The position numbers and the translations under genes are program-made. Under the pieces are notes generated by a model. It saw only the letters and a list, made by a program, of their open reading frames with translations. It was not told the DNA's origin and searched no databases. Shown one piece after another: positions 60,233-64,000 of a stretch of DNA of 64,000 bases (positions are counted from its first letter, which is position 1; each line of letters starts with the position of its first letter). Origin of the DNA: an uncultured Bacteroidales bacterium (GTDB lineage: Bacteria > Bacteroidota > Bacteroidia > Bacteroidales > UBA932); NCBI GenBank assembly GCA_947168525.1, contig CAMVMG010000010.1:1-64000 (forward strand). The letters are read 5' to 3'.

Positions 60233-62142
60233 AGTACAGAATCCAGGAAGTGGATGTATCCGGGAATAGACAGGTTATAGGCGCGCGGCCCGGCCAGGAT
60301 TTCTCCGTCGGGGGAGAGGATGAAATAGTTGGGCTGCGCATTTACGTTAAAGCGAGTGCGCACGATGTAGGAGTTCACGCTGCCCACCGTCTTGAGGGTT
60401 TTCCCGGCGGGAGTGGTGAACCATTCGCTTTCCGGCAGCCGGGATTTGTCGTCTGTGTAGAGGGCTACCAGCACAAAGCTATCCCGGAGGCGCCGGAGCA
60501 CTTCAGGGTCGCTCCAGACGCGGGCTTCCATTTCCCGGCAGTTGACGCAGCCGTGCCCGGTGATGTCCAGGAAAACGGGTTTCCCTGCTTTCTTGGCGGC
60601 TGCCAGGCCTTCTTCCAGGGTGAAGTAGCCCTGCAGCCCGTGCGCCATCGTGAGCCCATAGGGGTTGGACGGCACCTCCGAGGCCGATACCGTAGCGCTC
60701 TTTCCGGCGGTTTCACTGCCCAGGACAAAGTCTTGCGTCGTCAGCGGCGGCAGATAGCCGGAGAGGCCCTTGAGCGGGGCACCCCACATGCCGGGCACCA
60801 GATACACGACGAAGGAGAATACGCCGATGGCGAGCAGGAGCCGCAGAATGCTCACATGTTCTGTGGGGCTGTCGTACTTGAAACGGATTTTCCCGAGCAG
60901 GTACAGGCCCAGCAGGGAGAAGATGACAATCCACAGGGCCAGGTACACTTCCCGGTCCAGGATGCCCCAGTGGTAGGTTTGGTCGGCCGTGGACAGGAAC
61001 TTGAGGCCCAGGGCCAGTTCCACGAAGCCCAGCACCACCTTCACCGAATTGAGCCAGCTGCCGCTCTTGAGCTTTTTTAGGAGCTGCGGGAACAGGGCGA
61101 AAATGGTGAAGGGGAGTGCGAAGGCCACCGAGAAGGCCAGCATGGTAATCATCGGCGTCCAGAATTCTCCCTGGGACGATTTGAGCAGCACCGAACCCAC
61201 AATGGGGCCCGTGCAGGAGAAGGAAACCAGCACCAGGGTAAGGGCCATGAAGAAGACCCCGGCCAGGCCGCCCTTGTTGGACTTGGCATCCGTCTTGGTG
61301 GTCCAGGAAGAGGGGAGAGTGATCTCGAACGCGCCGAAGAAAGACAGGGCGAAGACGAAGAATACCAGGAAGAACAGGATGTTAGGCAGCCAGTGGGTGG
61401 CCAGCCAGTTGAAGATGTCGGCCGTAACGGCTTCTCCGCCGATGATGCGGGTAAGGCCGAACAGGAGCACCACCGGAACGGTGTACAGCAGCACGATGAA
61501 CACTCCGTACATGAAGGCCTTAAAGCGGCCCTGGTGCACATTGTCCGATGCCTTGAGGAAGAAGGAGACCGTCATGGGCACCATCGGGAACACGCAGGGG
61601 GTGAGCAGCATGGCCAGGCCCCACAGGATGGCTTCCAGGATCAGGGCCCAGAGGTTGCCGGCACCGCCGTCCCGGCCTTGTTCCGGGTCTGCGATGGCGG
61701 TGGCATGCTCTGCCGCGGCCGCAGCCACTCTCACTTCAAATTCTTCCTCTTCCGGAAATCCGCAGAGTTCGTCTTCGCAGGCCTGCCAGTTGATGGCTCC
61801 GCTGACAAGCGCAGCTTCCGTACGGACGTCCTGTGTGAAGACGGCTTTGTTGAAATACACCGGTTCCCCTTTGAACTGGGTGGGCTCCAGGGCGGAGGCT
61901 ACTTCTCCTTCCGGGGTGATTCCCGCGGCGTAGCTGACGGAGAAGGGGTTGTTGGGGTTGTCGGGACCGTAGATGTGCTTGCCGGAGGCTACGCTTCCAG
62001 AGAAAGTGAGCCGGTACAGACCTTCTTCCAGCTGCCGGGAACTCACTTTCCAGCTCACGGACGGGTCTTGTGCCAAAGCGGCAACACCCATCCAGAGTGC
62101 TGCCACCGTTAAAGTTATGGTCTTAAGAAGCTTACTTGGCAT
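60229..62142 (-). CDS. dsbD: DsbD-like thiol:disulfide interchange protein
   Basis: The 637-residue protein has a signal peptide (cleavage near ALAQ), an N-terminal periplasmic domain (~25-150, with cysteines in [13 protein letters not shown]), eight or so transmembrane helices with paired cysteines ([23 protein letters not shown]), and a C-terminal thioredoxin domain with the active site [12 protein letters not shown]. It moves electrons from cytoplasmic thioredoxin to periplasmic substrates. Its start overlaps rny by 11 nt and its end overlaps the antiporter by 4 nt, so all three are one transcription unit. Confidence 0.93.
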   Translation of the reverse strand: MPSKLLKTITLTVAALWMGVAALAQDPSVSWKVSSRQLEEGLYRLTFSGSVASGKHIYGPDNPNNPFSVSYAAGITPEGEVASALEPTQFKGEPVYFNKAVFTQDVRTEAALVSGAINWQACEDELCGFPEEEEFEVRVAAAAAEHATAIADPEQGRDGGAGNLWALILEAILWGLAMLLTPCVFPMVPMTVSFFLKASDNVHQGRFKAFMYGVFIVLLYTVPVVLLFGLTRIIGGEAVTADIFNWLATHWLPNILFFLVFFVFALSFFGAFEITLPSSWTTKTDAKSNKGGLAGVFFMALTLVLVSFSCTGPIVGSVLLKSSQGEFWTPMITMLAFSVAFALPFTIFALFPQLLKKLKSGSWLNSVKVVLGFVELALGLKFLSTADQTYHWGILDREVYLALWIVIFSLLGLYLLGKIRFKYDSPTEHVSILRLLLAIGVFSFVVYLVPGMWGAPLKGLSGYLPPLTTQDFVLGSETAGKSATVSASEVPSNPYGLTMAHGLQGYFTLEEGLAAAKKAGKPVFLDITGHGCVNCREMEARVWSDPEVLRRLRDSFVLVALYTDDKSRLPESEWFTTPAGKTLKTVGSVNSYIVRTRFNVNAQPNYFILSPDGEILAGPRAYNLSIPGYIHFLDSVL

Positions 62143-63673
62143 AGGCGACGGAGCGGGTTTCGCGGATAACGGTGATTTTCACCTGGCCGGGATAGGTCAT
62201 CTCGTCCTGGATCTTCTTGGCGATTTCTCCGGAGAGCTGTTCTGCGTCCTGGTCGCTGACCTGCTCTGCGCCCACGATGACGCGGAGCTCACGGCCGGCC
62301 TGGATAGCATACGACTTGGTGACGCCAGGATAAGCGGCAGCCAGGTTTTCCATGCCGCGGAGGCGTTTGATGTAGCTCTCGATTACCTCCCGGCGGGCAC
62401 CCGGACGGGCGCCGGAGATGGCGTCTCCCACCAGCACCAGAGGTGCGTAGAGGGAGGTCATTTCGGTCTCTTCGTGGTGGGCGCCGATGGCGTTGCAGAT
62501 TTCCGGTTTTTCCTTGTATTGCTCGGCCAGTTTCATGCCCAGCAAGGCGTGCGGCAGCTCAGGGTCTTCCTCCGAAACCTTGCCGATATCGTGCAGCAGG
62601 CCGGCGCGTTTGGCAATCTTGGGGTTCAGGCCCAGCTCACTGGCCAGGATGGCGCAGATGTTGGCCACCTCGCGGGAGTGCTGCAGCAGGTTCTGGCCAT
62701 AGGAGGAGCGGTATTTCATGCGGCCGATCATCCTCACCAGCTCCATGCTCAGGCCATGGATGCCCATGTCGATGCAGGTGCGCTTTCCGGTTTCCAGGAT
62801 TTCCTCTTCCAGCTGCTTCTGCACCTTGGTCACCACTTCCTCGATGCGGGCGGGGTGGATGCGGCCGTCCACCACCAGCTGGTGGAGGGCCAGGCGGGCC
62901 ACCTCCCTGCGGACAGGGTCGAAGGCGCTCAGGAGGATGGCGTCCGGGGTGTCATCCACGACGATTTCCACACCAGTAGCCGCCTCCAGGGCGCGGATGT
63001 TGCGGCCTTCCCGGCCGATGATGCGGCCTTTGATGTCGTCGTTCTCGATGGGGAAGGTGGTAACGGCGTTCTCGATGGCCGTTTCCGTGGCGGTGCGCTG
63101 GATGGTGTTGATGACGATGCGCTTGGCCTCTTTGGTGGCATTGAGGCGGGCCTCGTCGATGCAGTCGTTGATATAGGCCTGTGCCTGGGTGCGGGCTTCT
63201 GCCTTCATGCTTTCCATCAGCTGGTTCTTGGCCTCCTGGGCACTCATGCCGGCGATGGCCTCAATCTGGTGAATGGCCTGCGAGCGCAACTGCTCGTATT
63301 CTTCTTCCTTCACTTTGAGGGCGTCCTGCTGCCCCTTCAGGAGGTTCTTCTGGTTCTCCAGCTCCTTCCCCTTACGGTCGGTCTCCAACATTTTCTGGTT
63401 CAGGCTGTTCTCCTTCTGCTTGATGCGGTTTTCCGCTTCCCGGATACGGGCGTTGCTCTCGTTCACTGCCTTCTCGTGTTCGCTCTTGAGGGAGAGGTAT
63501 TTCTCCTTGGCCTGGAGAATGCGCTCGTTCTTGATTTTCTCGCCTTCGATCTCTGCCTTTTCTAGGATCTCTTCCTTCTTGCCTTTGAGGATGGAGCGGC
63601 GGGTTAGTATGTATGCGGCCAGGGCTACGGCTGCCCCGACAACAAATCCGATAATGATACTTAAAATATCCAT
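62132..63673 (-). CDS. rny: Ribonuclease Y
   Basis: The 513-residue enzyme has one N-terminal membrane helix (residues ~4-24), a long coiled coil (~28-190), a KH domain ([31 protein letters not shown]) and an HD domain with the metal site LLHDIGKV, plus [18 protein letters not shown] near the end. It starts mRNA decay at the membrane. It is the first gene downstream of zapA and the 6S-like RNA; no perfect -7 element is seen in the 28 nt between the terminator and the ATG. Confidence 0.95.
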   Translation of the reverse strand: MDILSIIIGFVVGAAVALAAYILTRRSILKGKKEEILEKAEIEGEKIKNERILQAKEKYLSLKSEHEKAVNESNARIREAENRIKQKENSLNQKMLETDRKGKELENQKNLLKGQQDALKVKEEEYEQLRSQAIHQIEAIAGMSAQEAKNQLMESMKAEARTQAQAYINDCIDEARLNATKEAKRIVINTIQRTATETAIENAVTTFPIENDDIKGRIIGREGRNIRALEAATGVEIVVDDTPDAILLSAFDPVRREVARLALHQLVVDGRIHPARIEEVVTKVQKQLEEEILETGKRTCIDMGIHGLSMELVRMIGRMKYRSSYGQNLLQHSREVANICAILASELGLNPKIAKRAGLLHDIGKVSEEDPELPHALLGMKLAEQYKEKPEICNAIGAHHEETEMTSLYAPLVLVGDAISGARPGARREVIESYIKRLRGMENLAAAYPGVTKSYAIQAGRELRVIVGAEQVSDQDAEQLSGEIAKKIQDEMTYPGQVKITVIRETRSVAYAK

Positions 63674-63701
63674 ATCTAAACTATAGTACGTTAGGTTTTA
63701 T

Positions 63702-63740
63702 AAAAAACATGTCTGCTCCAGTTGGAAACAGACATGTTTT
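63702..63740 (-). terminator. Rho-independent terminator between 6S-like RNA and rny
   Basis: The 12-bp perfect stem AAAACATGTCTG (63704-63715) / CAGACATGTTTT (63729-63740) is followed on the minus strand by a T-run (A run at 63702-63707). It lies after the ncRNA and 29 nt before the rny start. Confidence 0.85.
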
Positions 63741-63741
63741 G

Positions 63742-63932
63742 AAAAAAGCCGTCAGCATCTAGTCAGAAAATCTTATTGGATAAGATTTGGGTCCCGGCCG
63801 TTTGCTGATATCCCCCGTCCTGTGCAGGCACAGAATCCCCGTCTATGGGTAAAATGGGCCCGTCATCCACGGCCTGAGTCAACCCGGCGCGTTGAAACGT
63901 GTTGATTTCAGCTTTCGATGGTTGACGGCTTT
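63742..63932 (-). ncRNA. ssrS: 6S-like RNA between zapA and rny
   Basis: The ~190-nt RNA on the minus strand is closed by AGCCGTCA (63932-63925) pairing with TGACGGCT (63754-63747), followed by TTTTTT. A 9-bp hairpin AAATCTTAT-TGG-ATAAGATTT (plus strand 63768-63788) sits on the 3' arm, where 6S RNAs have a small bubble hairpin, and an apical CTGTG-CCTG-CACAG hairpin lies in the middle. Size and zapA-rny setting fit 6S RNA, which binds sigma-70 RNA polymerase in stationary phase. The first base follows the zapA stop, so it may be processed from the zapA transcript. Confidence 0.7.
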
Positions 63933-64000
63933 ATTTTGTCCGGATGTCCTGCAGATAGCGGTCCAGGTCTCTTTCCAGAGTTTGCCTTTCCTGTTCTCCC
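63933..64000 (-). CDS. zapA: ZapA-like cell division protein, C-terminal end only
   Basis: The minus-strand frame ending TAA at 63933-63935 reads EQERQTLERDLDRYLQDIRT then K, a charged coiled-coil end like ZapA, which crosslinks FtsZ filaments. Only ~21 codons lie in the window. The identification rests mostly on the usual gene order next to 6S RNA and rny. Confidence 0.5.

Overview
This is a chromosomal segment from a GC-rich member of the order Bacteroidales, probably an uncultured gut-type lineage. The sequence shows this in several ways. About two dozen genes have the Bacteroidota -7 promoter element TAnnTTTG, several with a TTG about 20 nt upstream. Family markers include DUF2795, DUF1573, DUF4493-type lipoproteins and an OmpA-like porin. 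The neighbourhood zapA / 6S-like RNA / rny also fits. Coding density is very high, many genes abut or overlap by 4-11 nt, and I see no prophage, insertion sequence, CRISPR array or integrase.

Layout. 1-298: a hairpin-bearing tandem repeat array cut by the window edge. 299-5546: phosphoglycolate-phosphatase-like HAD enzyme, a NUDIX-HD fusion, an EamA transporter, then queD-queE-prsW and a secreted protein. 5547-6093: mostly gene-free, with a long inverted repeat and tRNA-Thr(CGT). 6094-12322: flavoprotein, FKBP isomerase, PnuC-type transporter, ASKHA kinase, recR, GltD-like oxidoreductase and queC. 12273-16273: corA (convergent), rpsA and rnz. 16327-18600: GH3 lipoprotein. 18712-22869: glucosaminidase-LysM, mltG and a Rel synthetase with a degenerate hydrolase motif. 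22881-31136: uvrB, OmpA-like porin, HAD phosphatase, and the two agmatine-to-putrescine genes aguB and aguA separated by an acyl-CoA synthetase gene on the other strand.

31215-39227 is a four-gene minus-strand cluster for arabinoxylan-like polysaccharide: a 1059-residue GH43-discoidin-Fn3-CE1 enzyme, a stand-alone CE1 esterase that is a paralogue of its C-terminal module, a DUF1573 protein and a GH3 with a PA14 insert. 39441-42278: GNAT enzyme, an ECF sigma operon with a convincing ECF-type promoter, a NUDIX gene with a truncated GNAT remnant upstream, and a DUF2795 gene. 42434-57599: folE, a nucleoside-recognition membrane protein, htpG, secreted proteins, a second acyl-CoA synthetase with a tyrosine phosphatase, cardiolipin synthase, ffh, an outer-membrane-type protein and a 5'-nucleotidase family lipoprotein. 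57600-57980: gene-free and repeat-rich. 57981-64000 (minus strand): end of zapA, 6S-like RNA, rny, a DsbD-like gene and a CPA2 antiporter split by a one-base frameshift.

Taken together, this is mostly housekeeping chromosome. Queuosine synthesis is represented by queC, queD and queE with folE supplying the shared entry step; putrescine synthesis by aguA and aguB; envelope maintenance by mltG, the glucosaminidase and cardiolipin synthase; and hemicellulose use by the GH43/CE1/GH3 cluster. The least ordinary items are the hairpin array at the left edge, the ECF-promoter operon, the GH43-CE1 fusion beside its paralogue, the NUDIX-HD fusion, the broken antiporter, the GNAT remnant and the 6S-like RNA. 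I found no clear candidate for a wholly new multi-gene system. All calls come from reading the sequence, without database searches.
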